A stretch of 15,441 bases of DNA, from contig JACZYK010000032.1 of the NCBI GenBank assembly GCA_022571135.1, positions 1 through 15,441 of the forward strand, read 5' to 3'. The position numbers and the translations under genes are program-made. The stretch is from Bacteroidota bacterium. Its GTDB lineage: Bacteria > Bacteroidota > Rhodothermia > Rhodothermales > UBA10348. Shown here piece after piece: positions 1-7,740 of the stretch (positions are counted from its first letter, which is position 1; the number at the start of each line of letters is the position of its first letter). The notes beneath the pieces were generated by a model that saw nothing but the letters and a program-made list of their open reading frames with translations, made no database searches and was not told the origin of the DNA.

Positions 1-2010
1 AAGATTCCGTTCATGGATATCAATGACGAGGATCTTGAAAGCGGCGATTTGGATGCCTTCGACGTCCTGATTCTTCCCTCTGTCCGCGCCATGAGCGACC
101 TGCAGCTGAAGCGTATACAGGAGTTTATGAACAGAGGCGGAAGTGTTCTGGCAACCTGGACCGCCGGTGTATATCGCGAAGACGGCTCCTGGCGCGGTTG
201 GAACTTCGTGGAGGAAACTTTCGGTGTTCAGTTCGAAGGCTACGTCGAGCGCGGGAGAGGCAACTACAGAATCTATGCAGACACGTTTCCCGGTTTCACC
301 CCGGCAGGTATCTATCTTCCGAAATACCTGGCAGAAGACGGCAGGGCGGATCTGTTTGCTCCCATCTCGGAGGAGCGCGAAGAAGTGCGGCGGGTCCGTC
401 AGCAGCAGGCGCGCCGTGCCGAATTTGCACCTCTCCAGGACTACGTCTGGTACGATACGCTCAATTCCGCCAGGCCCACGATCAACTTTGCGCGCGCTGA
501 ACCGATTACGGCTTCGATTCGAGGGATGGACGGGTTGATGCGCGTTCAGGATGTCGTAGTGGTATCCTATTTTACGTGGACCGGAGGCGATCCCAGAACG
601 GAGATTCCCTATCCACGCACGAGCTCCGGTATCCGGCGATTCACTTTTCTGGGCAACACCCCCCTCACAGCGAACATCGTGAGTGGATACCGGGTCAAGA
701 TCCAGGTTTACAACCTCGGAGTTCGTGTTCGCGTGACGGAGCGCGACCGCGCCAAGGCGGCCGGATTCTGGTATGACATGGCGACGGACGACTTTGCAAA
801 CTCCGATATTCTCGACCGTTCGACGGGACTCGTGTACGGTACGTACGGGGCCGGAAGATTCGTATACATGGGCTTCCAGAGAAACGCCATGGGTACGGGA
901 CCGAGCGACGTCGAGGACCAGCAACGCCTCGATTACTTCTTCTCGAACCTGATCAATTATCTACGACGGCAACCCGTCATATGGACGCATGACTGGCCGT
1001 CTCCATACCATGCGGCGGCCATGATTTCGGGCGTGACCAAGGACAACATCGGGGGATTCCGTGCGGTAGCCGACATGCTCGATCAAGAAGGCATTCCCGG
1101 AACGTATTTCGTTCAGCCGGAAAATGCGTCGCCTTACGGCCAACTCCTGCGCCGGTTGTATAACCAGGGTGATGTAGGCGTATACGACTCGCTCCGGATC
1201 GAAGCGGACGGCTCGCAGGAGGTTCAGCGAAGGCGACTGGATCACCTGCGGCGCATGCTAGAAGGAATCGTCGGTGGTCCAGTTCAGGGCTACAGATCCA
1301 CCGAGCGCGGAATCCTGGGCCGAAACACCATGGGCGGTCTTACCGAAGCCCACTACACCTATTTCCTGCCCGACTCCATCGGCCGCCGGATGGTACCCAA
1401 AATCATGGGATTCCCATACGAGACGCTGACTCGCACAGGTATGACCGTGAAGAGCGACATGGACGTCATGATCGGTATGGAAGATCAGCCCGACGAATTG
1501 CTGAGAGGACTGATGCTCGACGGCGTAAACAGATCGAGCTACGAAGGCAGTCTCTATAATTTGATTTACTCGCCCGATCTGCTCGGTAGCCCGGAAAGAC
1601 TCGGGGTTTTGCGCTCGATCGTTCGCCGGCTCAAGCAGGAGAATTTCTGGATTGCCTCGGGCGATTCCATCGCTTTTTGGTGGCGCATCCATAAGGGTAT
1701 CAATGCCGACGTCGAGCAGAGAAGTCCGTCGAGAATTTTCGTCCGCGTATCGAACGACAACGGGAGCACGGCCCAGAAGGCCACGGTCAGTATCGCACTC
1801 GGCCGTGCGGTCACGTCGGTCAACGTTCGACCGGAACTGATCAACATATTCAAGCCAGTGCCGGACGACATTGATATTCCTGCGTATCAACTGAAGGAAA
1901 ACGGCACCGTCATTGAACTCTCCATCAAGGAACTGAAGCCGCAGCAGTACCGGATATTCCACATCGATCTGCTGGCCCCTGATTTCGACGAACGATTCGC
2001 CAATAATTGA
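1..2010 (+). CDS. Exported GATase-like/NodB-like protein, copy 1 (5'-truncated by window edge)
   Basis: The frame is open from base 1. The first ATG (13) is almost certainly internal, because the residues there align with about residues 96-101 of the next gene, so roughly 95 N-terminal residues, including any signal peptide, lie outside the window. Residue numbers here count from that ATG. Residues 1-60 end an alpha/beta class-I-glutamine-amidotransferase-like domain (DVLILPSVRAMSD, GGSVLAT) with no visible catalytic Cys. Residues about 85-213 are an insertion absent from copy 2, including an Arg/Glu-rich stretch (EEREEVRRVRQQQARR). Residues about 330-560 resemble a NodB/polysaccharide-deacetylase barrel (EGIPGTYFV, GPVQGYRS), but the TFDDG position reads ISGVTKDN and the HxxxH position reads YDSLRI, so metal-dependent deacetylation is unlikely. 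Residues about 570-655 look like a beta-sandwich. It ends 13 nt before copy 2, so the two are probably cotranscribed. It may bind or process an envelope polysaccharide; this is inference. Confidence 0.8.
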   Translation, partial: KIPFMDINDEDLESGDLDAFDVLILPSVRAMSDLQLKRIQEFMNRGGSVLATWTAGVYREDGSWRGWNFVEETFGVQFEGYVERGRGNYRIYADTFPGFTPAGIYLPKYLAEDGRADLFAPISEEREEVRRVRQQQARRAEFAPLQDYVWYDTLNSARPTINFARAEPITASIRGMDGLMRVQDVVVVSYFTWTGGDPRTEIPYPRTSSGIRRFTFLGNTPLTANIVSGYRVKIQVYNLGVRVRVTERDRAKAAGFWYDMATDDFANSDILDRSTGLVYGTYGAGRFVYMGFQRNAMGTGPSDVEDQQRLDYFFSNLINYLRRQPVIWTHDWPSPYHAAAMISGVTKDNIGGFRAVADMLDQEGIPGTYFVQPENASPYGQLLRRLYNQGDVGVYDSLRIEADGSQEVQRRRLDHLRRMLEGIVGGPVQGYRSTERGILGRNTMGGLTEAHYTYFLPDSIGRRMVPKIMGFPYETLTRTGMTVKSDMDVMIGMEDQPDELLRGLMLDGVNRSSYEGSLYNLIYSPDLLGSPERLGVLRSIVRRLKQENFWIASGDSIAFWWRIHKGINADVEQRSPSRIFVRVSNDNGSTAQKATVSIALGRAVTSVNVRPELINIFKPVPDDIDIPAYQLKENGTVIELSIKELKPQQYRIFHIDLLAPDFDERFANN

Positions 2011-2023
2011 GATCTATGAAGCC

Positions 2024-3928
2024 ATGGTAGCGTTCCGAAACGGCATATCAATCATGTTGACGTCGGCGATCGTCGCTGTGGCGACGCTGATGTCTGCGGA
2101 CGATGCGGGTGCTCAGCCGGTCGCGCAGTTCGTTCAGATTACATCTCCGTCTCGAAACGTCGCCCACGAGGTGAGTGTGCTGCAAGAGTACAAGAAGCCT
2201 CGTGTCGCACTCTTCAGATCGAACCAGACCTCGAGGTATGTGCCGAATGGCGAGTCGACGGTCCGCGAAGCCGTGTACTTCTGGGAGCTCCTCCTGCTCG
2301 GTCTCAGAGTTCCGTATAAAGTGCTCGACGATCAGGATTTGAGCAGGCGTATTTCCGACAATTACCGAGTGATCATCCTGCCCGCAGTGGAATCCATGTC
2401 GAAGCGCCAGCGAAGACGGGTCATTGACTACCTGAAAGATGGTGGCGGCGTAATCGCTTCCGGACGAACGGGCGTATTCGACGAAGAAGGCTCGCGGGTA
2501 GGAGGCCTCTTTTTCGAGGAAGCCTTCGGCGCAGAGTATGTAGATGATCTGCCGGCACAGTCTTTCGGGATCCTGCAATCGATCGACGGAAATACACCGT
2601 TGGGCGATGGCATTCCGATGGGGTATCTACTGAATGTGGCTCCCCAGCTTCCGATGACTGCTCTGCGTCCGGTGTCGAGTGTGGCCATGGGTCGTCCCAT
2701 GACGTATACCGGGGCGGATATGGACGCTTTCCGGGATCTGACCCTGCTACTGTACGGCACGCTGGAAGAAGGCCGCTTCTTCTGGTCTCGCTTCCACCCG
2801 CACGATATTTCAAGGGATCCAGTGCAGCAGGAGAACTACCAGCGCATGATCGTGAACGCCCTGGTTGATCTTGCGGGAGGCACTACGGTATCGGTGAGTC
2901 CGTGGCCGAACGGTAATCCGATGGCATTGTCGGTGGTAACCCTGTCAACAGTAGGATTCGATGCGATCTCCTTCATGGACGGGACGCGCCACCTCTTGGA
3001 CATCCTGAAATCACACAACATACCGGCGACCTTTTTTCTCACCTCCGGTGACATTTCGACTTTCCCGGATCTGTACTTCGAGGCGGTCGAGATCGGTGAA
3101 ATCGGAATCGCCGCCGACACGGATCACGTACTTAAAGGACAACCTTGGGAAGTCCAGAAACAGCGATTTTTACGATCTCTGAATGAAATGGGTCTGGAAG
3201 ATCCGCACGGTCTATATCCTCCGGGTGGCTTTTTCGACGGGAACACCGTGCGGGCGATGGACGATATGGGTCTCGACTATATCGTGCTACCGGGTCCTCA
3301 CAGCCTGGCCCCGGGCAACATCGACTGGTGGTCTCACGTGGATTACAGGGAAGGACTGTTGCTCTCGGATATTGAAGTAGATACGGCGCCGCTGTTCGTT
3401 CCGGGCCGGCAGCCCGCTTCGCAGGCCGCTCCCCGTGGGCCGGAGGTTCCGTCCCCCATAGCCTCCATGCCGATCGTCGAAGGCCTCTCTTCTACGTTCG
3501 AAAGCACGTATGAAATCGTCCGGCGAGCTCGTGGGCTCTACTCGATCCCGTACTACCCCGAGCTGTATAGCAGCCGATCAGTCGAATCCCAGGACTTCGA
3601 AGCGACCCTGACCCGGGCCCAGCGCGAGGGCGCCTGGATTACAACCATGTCGGAGATTCTGAGATGGTGGCGCGTTCGGACCAACATCCGTCCGATTATT
3701 TCTTCCCTCGGACGCAATGAGATGTATATCGATATTGAGAACAGCCACACGGCAGCCGTACAAGGAGTAACCCTCGAAGTCCGACTCGGAAGGCCAAAAG
3801 CCAAAAACCTGAGGTTGAGCGGCGAGGAGGGGGATGTCCTTCGGCTCCCGGACGGCCGCACATCGCTCGTCGTGCTTCCCGAACTCAGACCAGGAATGAA
3901 TCGCTTCGTTCTCATCTGGGACGATTGA
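2024..3928 (+). CDS. Exported GATase-like/NodB-like protein, copy 2
   Basis: The 634-residue product starts with a signal peptide: MVAFRNG, a hydrophobic core (IMLTSAIVAVATLM), and a likely cut after AGA at about residue 30. An internal ATG at 2054 is an alternative start. Residues about 58-155 form an amidotransferase-like alpha/beta domain (RVIILPAVESMS, GGGVIASGRTG). Residues about 300-550 form a NodB-like barrel (HNIPATFFLTSGD; MGLDYIVLPG) with the Asp-Asp and His-x3-His metal motifs missing: the first reads VTLSTVGFD and the second region reads ADTDHVL. A Pro/Ala-rich insert lies at about 461-482. Residues about 555-634 are beta-rich. The order of domains and many segments match the upstream gene (for example GNTPL, then YGTLEEGRFF against YGTYGAGRFV), so they are tandem paralogues. 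The protein is probably periplasmic or otherwise extracytoplasmic. Its function is unknown; a non-catalytic glycan-binding role is an inference. Confidence 0.85.
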   Translation: MVAFRNGISIMLTSAIVAVATLMSADDAGAQPVAQFVQITSPSRNVAHEVSVLQEYKKPRVALFRSNQTSRYVPNGESTVREAVYFWELLLLGLRVPYKVLDDQDLSRRISDNYRVIILPAVESMSKRQRRRVIDYLKDGGGVIASGRTGVFDEEGSRVGGLFFEEAFGAEYVDDLPAQSFGILQSIDGNTPLGDGIPMGYLLNVAPQLPMTALRPVSSVAMGRPMTYTGADMDAFRDLTLLLYGTLEEGRFFWSRFHPHDISRDPVQQENYQRMIVNALVDLAGGTTVSVSPWPNGNPMALSVVTLSTVGFDAISFMDGTRHLLDILKSHNIPATFFLTSGDISTFPDLYFEAVEIGEIGIAADTDHVLKGQPWEVQKQRFLRSLNEMGLEDPHGLYPPGGFFDGNTVRAMDDMGLDYIVLPGPHSLAPGNIDWWSHVDYREGLLLSDIEVDTAPLFVPGRQPASQAAPRGPEVPSPIASMPIVEGLSSTFESTYEIVRRARGLYSIPYYPELYSSRSVESQDFEATLTRAQREGAWITTMSEILRWWRVRTNIRPIISSLGRNEMYIDIENSHTAAVQGVTLEVRLGRPKAKNLRLSGEEGDVLRLPDGRTSLVVLPELRPGMNRFVLIWDD

Positions 3929-3950
3929 CAGACCCGGTCATCCGTCGTCC
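3919..3950. terminator. Possible hairpin between convergent genes
   Basis: GGACGA (3919-3924) pairs perfectly with TCGTCC (3945-3950), and inside it TGAC (3926-3929) pairs with GTCA (3937-3940) around a 7-nt loop. The element spans the stop codon of the + strand gene and lies just before the stop of bshB1 on the other strand, which is where a bidirectional terminator would sit. There is no T-tract on either side, so intrinsic termination is only a weak possibility. Confidence 0.25.
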
Positions 3951-3956
3951 ATCCTG

Positions 3957-4718
3957 TTATCTGAAGGGCCTCTTCTTCCGAAGCATTTTTACCGGATCGT
4001 CCGTACCGATAGGGCCGTGTCGATAGAGGAAGGGTTCTCCGTACTCCGCACCGATTCTGTACCCGTACGTTCGGGCGCGCGCCTCGATCCACTTCAGGAA
4101 CCCAGGGTTCGATACGAACGTCTGCGGTTCATCGTCACCTCCCGCAAATTCCCCCTGATGAAACTGGGATCCGAAGGCCCTGATCGCATCCATTTTTTTC
4201 TCCCAGACATCCGACACATCGACGACGATTGTCGGCTCGAACGGAATCGACTGCATATAATGCATCACGTGATGCGGACGCCAGGGATCCTGGGGCTGTC
4301 CATCGGTCTCCGCGGTTTCGATCTTCGTAAGACCGGAATAGAAGACCGAGTCTGCAAGGAGCCGAGCCGCCGCCCCGTGGTCCGGATGTCTGCACTCTGG
4401 AGCGTTGATCAGCAGTATATCGGGTCTGTACCGCCGAAGGCATCTGATAATTTCGATTCGATGATCCACCGTGTTCGAAATGTCACCGTCCGGCATGCCG
4501 AGATTTTTCCGGACCGCGATGCCCATGATGTCGGCGGCTGCGGTCGCTTCTTCCATACGCAGCTCCGGCGTACCGCGCGATCCAAGTTCTCCACGCGTAA
4601 GATCGACGATGCCCACTCCATATCCGAGTTCGACCAAACTGCAGACGGTTCCGCCGGCGAATAACTCGACATCGTCGGGATGCGCGGCGAATACCAGTAC
4701 GTCCAGTTTTGCGGGCAT
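3957..4718 (-). CDS. bshB1: Bacillithiol biosynthesis deacetylase BshB1
   Basis: This is a 253-residue PIG-L/LmbE-family zinc deacetylase. In bacillithiol synthesis BshB removes the acetyl group from GlcNAc-malate (the BshA product) to give GlcN-malate, in the cytoplasm. The signature AAHPDDVEL gives His13, Asp15 and Asp16, and RHPDHG gives His111, Asp113 and His114. By family knowledge His13, Asp16 and His114 are the expected zinc ligands and Asp15 the general base. TRGELGSRGT (41-50) is typical of the BshB1 branch, and the length is close to the family's usual ~235-245. The start at 4718 directly precedes the conserved LDVLVFAAHPDD strand; no strong Shine-Dalgarno sequence is seen. It lies 73 nt downstream of leuS, and bshC lies two genes further upstream on the same strand, which supports the bacillithiol assignment over a generic LmbE protein. 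Confidence 0.93.
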   Translation of the reverse strand: MPAKLDVLVFAAHPDDVELFAGGTVCSLVELGYGVGIVDLTRGELGSRGTPELRMEEATAAADIMGIAVRKNLGMPDGDISNTVDHRIEIIRCLRRYRPDILLINAPECRHPDHGAAARLLADSVFYSGLTKIETAETDGQPQDPWRPHHVMHYMQSIPFEPTIVVDVSDVWEKKMDAIRAFGSQFHQGEFAGGDDEPQTFVSNPGFLKWIEARARTYGYRIGAEYGEPFLYRHGPIGTDDPVKMLRKKRPFR

Positions 4719-4764
4719 GGATATCGGTTCGATCCAGGAATGGTGTCTGTCGAACGATCAGTCC

Positions 4765-4815
4765 GCGACCAGGTTCACGATGCGACCCGGTTCACGATGC
4801 GACCAGGTTCACGAT
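4765..4815. repeat. 17-bp tandem repeat, three copies, across the leuS stop codon
   Basis: Three head-to-tail copies of GCGACCAGGTTCACGAT occupy 4765-4781, 4782-4798 and 4799-4815. The middle copy differs at one base (CCCGG in place of CCAGG). On the - strand each copy reads as the codons for Ile-Val-Asn at the C-terminus of LeuS. Because 17 is not a multiple of 3, the second copy is read out of frame and supplies the present TGA stop (4792-4794). Confidence 0.95.
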
Positions 4816-7530
4816 GCGGCCGGGAACGTAGATTTCTCTCCGCAGTTGCTTCCCCTCCAGATGCCGGGCTACGTTTTCATCCTGCCTGGCCAACGAGAGC
4901 ACGTCGGCTTCCTCTGAATCCGGTGCGATCATGATGGTTGCGCGCACCTTTCCGTTGACCTGTACTGCAATTTTGATCAGGTCCTGCACGAGGTAGCGTT
5001 CATCCCAAACAGGCCAGCTTTCATAAGCGAGTGATTCGGTCCCACCCATTCTCTGCCACAGTTCCTCTGCAATATGCGGAGCAAGCGGTGCCAACATGAG
5101 AACAAAAGGCTCGGCTACAGCGCGTGGAATACTCTCCAGGGGATTCAATTTCGACGTGAACTCTATGAGTGCAGCAATCGCCGTGTTGAAGCTGAGGCGC
5201 TCGAAGTCATCCGTCACTCGCTTGATCGTGCGATGCAGTGCTTTGAGAAGATCGTCTGAAGGATCGACATCCGAAACGCGAATCGCGTCGGAATCCTCGC
5301 CAGTGAAATTCCTCCAGATGCGTCTTAGAAATCGATTGACGCCAATGATATCCCTCGTATTCCAGGGTTTGGACGCCTCGAGAGGTCCCATATACATCTC
5401 GTAAAGGCGCAACGTATCGCAACCGTAACGCCCGTTGATCTCGTCCGGGCTGACGGCATTCTTCAGACTCTTGCCCATCTTCCCGTACTCTTGCGATACC
5501 GGCCGGCCCTTGTAGAAGAACCGGCGGCCGGGATGATCCTGTACTTCCATCGCAGGATTTCCATCCTGGTCAACAACGTCCGTCGCTTCAACGGCTATTC
5601 CCCGTTCGTCACGATAGGCAAAGGCCAGGATATACCCCTGGTTGAAGAGACGTCCGAAGGGCTCGGGTCCCGTTACGAAGAGCTTTTGAAAAGGCTCGGG
5701 CGTCGAGACGTGGCCCAGATCGTAGAGCACCTTGTGCCAGAAGCGTGCATACAGCAAGTGAAGTACGGCGTGCTCAACGCCTCCTATATACAGATCTACG
5801 CCGTGGTCCGTCATCCAGTAGTGTTCTCTCTCCTTGTCGACCGCGTGAAGATCGTTCGTATGGTCTATGAATCGGAGATAATACCAGCAGGAGCCCGCCC
5901 ACTGGGGCATGGTATTGAGTTCTCTTTCGTAGCGGACTCCGTCCACGTCAACAAAACGCCACGATTCCGGCGCCCGGCTCAAAGGCGGGAGTGGGGGGGC
6001 CTCCGGATCGTCGGTGACGGTAGGACGAAAGTCGTCCATATCCGGCAGCACGACCGGAAGACGGCCGGCGTCGACGGCTCGGATCGTCCCGTCAGGTCCA
6101 TGCAGAATAGGGAACGGTTCTCCCCAGTACCGCTGGCGGCTGAATAGCCAGTCGCGCAGCTTGTACGTGACGGTGCCCTCGCCGCACCCGATCTCCTCCA
6201 GCCAGGCGATGGTTTTCTGTATGGCCTCGTCGATGTACAGACCATTGAGGAATCCCGAATTGATGACTTTTCCTTCTCCCATGTAGGCCTTTCCGTCAAA
6301 ATCAGCTGGTGGCTCGACGGTCCGAACGATCGGCAGATCGAACGCCTCGGCAAACTCCCAGTCGCGCTCGTCCTGTCCCGGAACGGCCATGATAGCACCG
6401 GTCCCGTACCCCATCAGAACATAATCGGCGATCCAGATCGGGATTTCTTTGCCCGTGGCCGGGTTGGTCGCGTAAGCGCCGGTAAAGACGCCGGTTTTGA
6501 TTCTGGAATCCGCCATCCGGTCGATGTCCGTACGACGCTCGGCTTCTCTGAGATACGCCAGGACCTCCTCCTTCCGGTCCTCAGTCGTAATCCTGTCGAC
6601 GAGTGGATGCTCGGGTGCCAGCACCATGTACGTGGCGCCGAACAGCGTATCAGGACGCGTCGTGAAAACCCCACTGGTATGCTCGCCGTTGGCTATATCA
6701 AAATCGATGTGGGCTCCCTCGCTCCGGCCCACCCAATTGCGTTGCATCAGCTTGACCGGTTCGGGCCAGTCCACGAGTTCGAGGTCCCGTTCAAGGCGAT
6801 CCGCATACGCCGTGATCCTCAGCATCCACTGCCGGAGTGGCCTTTTATATACGGGATGGTGTCCCCGTTCGCTGCGCCCCTCGCTGGTTACTTCTTCGTT
6901 GGCGAGGACGGTTCCCAGGGCGGGGCACCAGTTGACGGGTACTTCGGCGAGGTAGGCCAGCCGATGTTCGGCGAGCATGGTTCCCCGCTCGGCATCTGAT
7001 TTCGTTTCCCAGGATGGATCTTCCGCTGCGAGCTTTGCTTCGAGTTCATAAATCGGGCGCGCTCTATCTTCTTCGGAATCGTAATAGCTGTTGTAAAGCT
7101 GGAGAAAAATCCACTGGGTCCAGCGGTAGTATTCGACATCCGTGGTTGCCAGCTTCCGATCCCAGTCATAACTGAGTCCGATCGCCTTAAGCTGGCGAAC
7201 CATATTCTCAATGTTCTTTTCGGTCGTGATTCGCGGATGCACACCGTGCTCGACGGCGAACTGCTCCGCCGGCAGTCCAAATGAGTCGAATCCCATGGGG
7301 TGCAGCACATTAAAGCCCCGCATCCGCTTGAATCTCGAAACAATGTCGGTAGCTATGTACCCCAGCGGATGGCCGACATGGAGCCCGATCCCGCTCGGAT
7401 AAGGAAACATATCCAGCACGTAATATTTGGGCTTCGAGGTGTCGACATCCGAAGGAGTCCGGAACGTCTTATTCTCTTCCCAGAAGCGCTGCCATTTTGC
7501 CTCGATGTCTTTGAAGGGATAGTCGGCCAT
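4792..7530 (-). CDS. leuS: Leucine--tRNA ligase
   Basis: This 912-residue cytoplasmic class I synthetase charges tRNA-Leu. The HIGH motif is HVGH (51-54) within PYPSGIGLHVGHPLGY. The CP1 editing domain shows TTRPDTLFGAT (290-300) and GYGTGAIMAVPGQDERD (374-390), where Asp387 matches the conserved editing Asp (Asp345 in E. coli). WLFSRQRYWGEP is at 461-472. The KMSKS loop is the variant KMGKS (684-688) in GKMGKSLKNAVSPDE. The anticodon-binding and C-terminal domains follow. The stretch LFNQGYILAFAYRDERG (628-644) and the KMGKSLKN loop recall, from memory, actinobacterial/planctomycete LeuRS more than typical Bacteroidota enzymes. The start at 7530 is set by the standard N-terminus (MADYPFKDIEAKWQRFWEEN) and has only a weak GAAG upstream. 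The C-terminus ends IVNLVAS because of a 17-bp tandem repeat; the ancestral end was probably IVNLVAD. Confidence 0.98.
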   Translation of the reverse strand: MADYPFKDIEAKWQRFWEENKTFRTPSDVDTSKPKYYVLDMFPYPSGIGLHVGHPLGYIATDIVSRFKRMRGFNVLHPMGFDSFGLPAEQFAVEHGVHPRITTEKNIENMVRQLKAIGLSYDWDRKLATTDVEYYRWTQWIFLQLYNSYYDSEEDRARPIYELEAKLAAEDPSWETKSDAERGTMLAEHRLAYLAEVPVNWCPALGTVLANEEVTSEGRSERGHHPVYKRPLRQWMLRITAYADRLERDLELVDWPEPVKLMQRNWVGRSEGAHIDFDIANGEHTSGVFTTRPDTLFGATYMVLAPEHPLVDRITTEDRKEEVLAYLREAERRTDIDRMADSRIKTGVFTGAYATNPATGKEIPIWIADYVLMGYGTGAIMAVPGQDERDWEFAEAFDLPIVRTVEPPADFDGKAYMGEGKVINSGFLNGLYIDEAIQKTIAWLEEIGCGEGTVTYKLRDWLFSRQRYWGEPFPILHGPDGTIRAVDAGRLPVVLPDMDDFRPTVTDDPEAPPLPPLSRAPESWRFVDVDGVRYERELNTMPQWAGSCWYYLRFIDHTNDLHAVDKEREHYWMTDHGVDLYIGGVEHAVLHLLYARFWHKVLYDLGHVSTPEPFQKLFVTGPEPFGRLFNQGYILAFAYRDERGIAVEATDVVDQDGNPAMEVQDHPGRRFFYKGRPVSQEYGKMGKSLKNAVSPDEINGRYGCDTLRLYEMYMGPLEASKPWNTRDIIGVNRFLRRIWRNFTGEDSDAIRVSDVDPSDDLLKALHRTIKRVTDDFERLSFNTAIAALIEFTSKLNPLESIPRAVAEPFVLMLAPLAPHIAEELWQRMGGTESLAYESWPVWDERYLVQDLIKIAVQVNGKVRATIMIAPDSEEADVLSLARQDENVARHLEGKQLRREIYVPGRIVNLVAS

Positions 7531-7731
7531 TATTCTTCGTATCGATGGAAAGAGAGGTCCAAGCGAGTATGGTTAAGGGGATCCGTAAATGTGTGACGGG
7601 TTTTACGCTGAACGAAGAAGGTACACGGACCCTGTTTAAAATACCTGTGGATTGCAAAACGGGAGGCGGACTAGATTCAAAGCCCACTCGACGCGCTGAG
7701 GGCCACTCTCGGTGATAAGCGTTTAGAGGCC
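7531..7731 (-). other. Longest intergenic gap, upstream of leuS
   Basis: This 201-base gap separates the HD-hydrolase stop from the leuS start and is the most likely place for a leuS promoter. On the - strand it contains AT-rich patches (for example GGTATTTTAAACAGG around 7636-7650), but I could not fix a convincing -35/-10 pair or a Bacteroidota-type -33/-7 pair. I see no tRNA, no open frame with coding character and no T-box-like structure. Confidence 0.4.
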
Positions 7732-7740
7732 TTAAACACT
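7718..7740 (-). terminator. Weak hairpin at the end of the HD hydrolase gene
   Basis: On the - strand AGTGTTTA and TAAACGCT form an 8-bp stem with one G-T wobble around a 7-nt loop. The hairpin includes the TAA stop codon (7732-7734). No T-tract follows, so it may be a weak terminator, an RNA 3' end stabiliser or chance. Confidence 0.25.

Noticed and set aside
13..15. ATG at 13 as the true start of the first gene.
   Set aside because: The frame is open upstream and the residues around it align with the interior of the paralogue's N-terminal domain, so the real start lies outside the window.
1258..1962. 234-codon - strand frame inside the first NodB-like gene.
   Set aside because: It is a shadow of the conserved + strand frame, which aligns with its tandem paralogue throughout this stretch.
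4017..4664. Long + strand open frame opposite bshB1, and similar long frames opposite leuS (for example 5491-6147), bshC (8736-9431) and punA (12554-13285).
   Set aside because: They are antisense to clearly conserved genes and show no recognisable motifs or plausible composition; such shadows are common in GC-rich coding DNA.
4727..4755. GTTCGA and TCGAAC as a possible hairpin between leuS and bshB1.
   Set aside because: The 6-bp stem has a 17-nt loop, the half-sites are nearly self-palindromic, and no T-tract follows.
7528..7545. leuS and bshC share the start context AAGAATA-ATGGCC.
   Set aside because: The match is short and A-rich leaders are common at starts without Shine-Dalgarno sequences; nothing else in the two leaders is alike.
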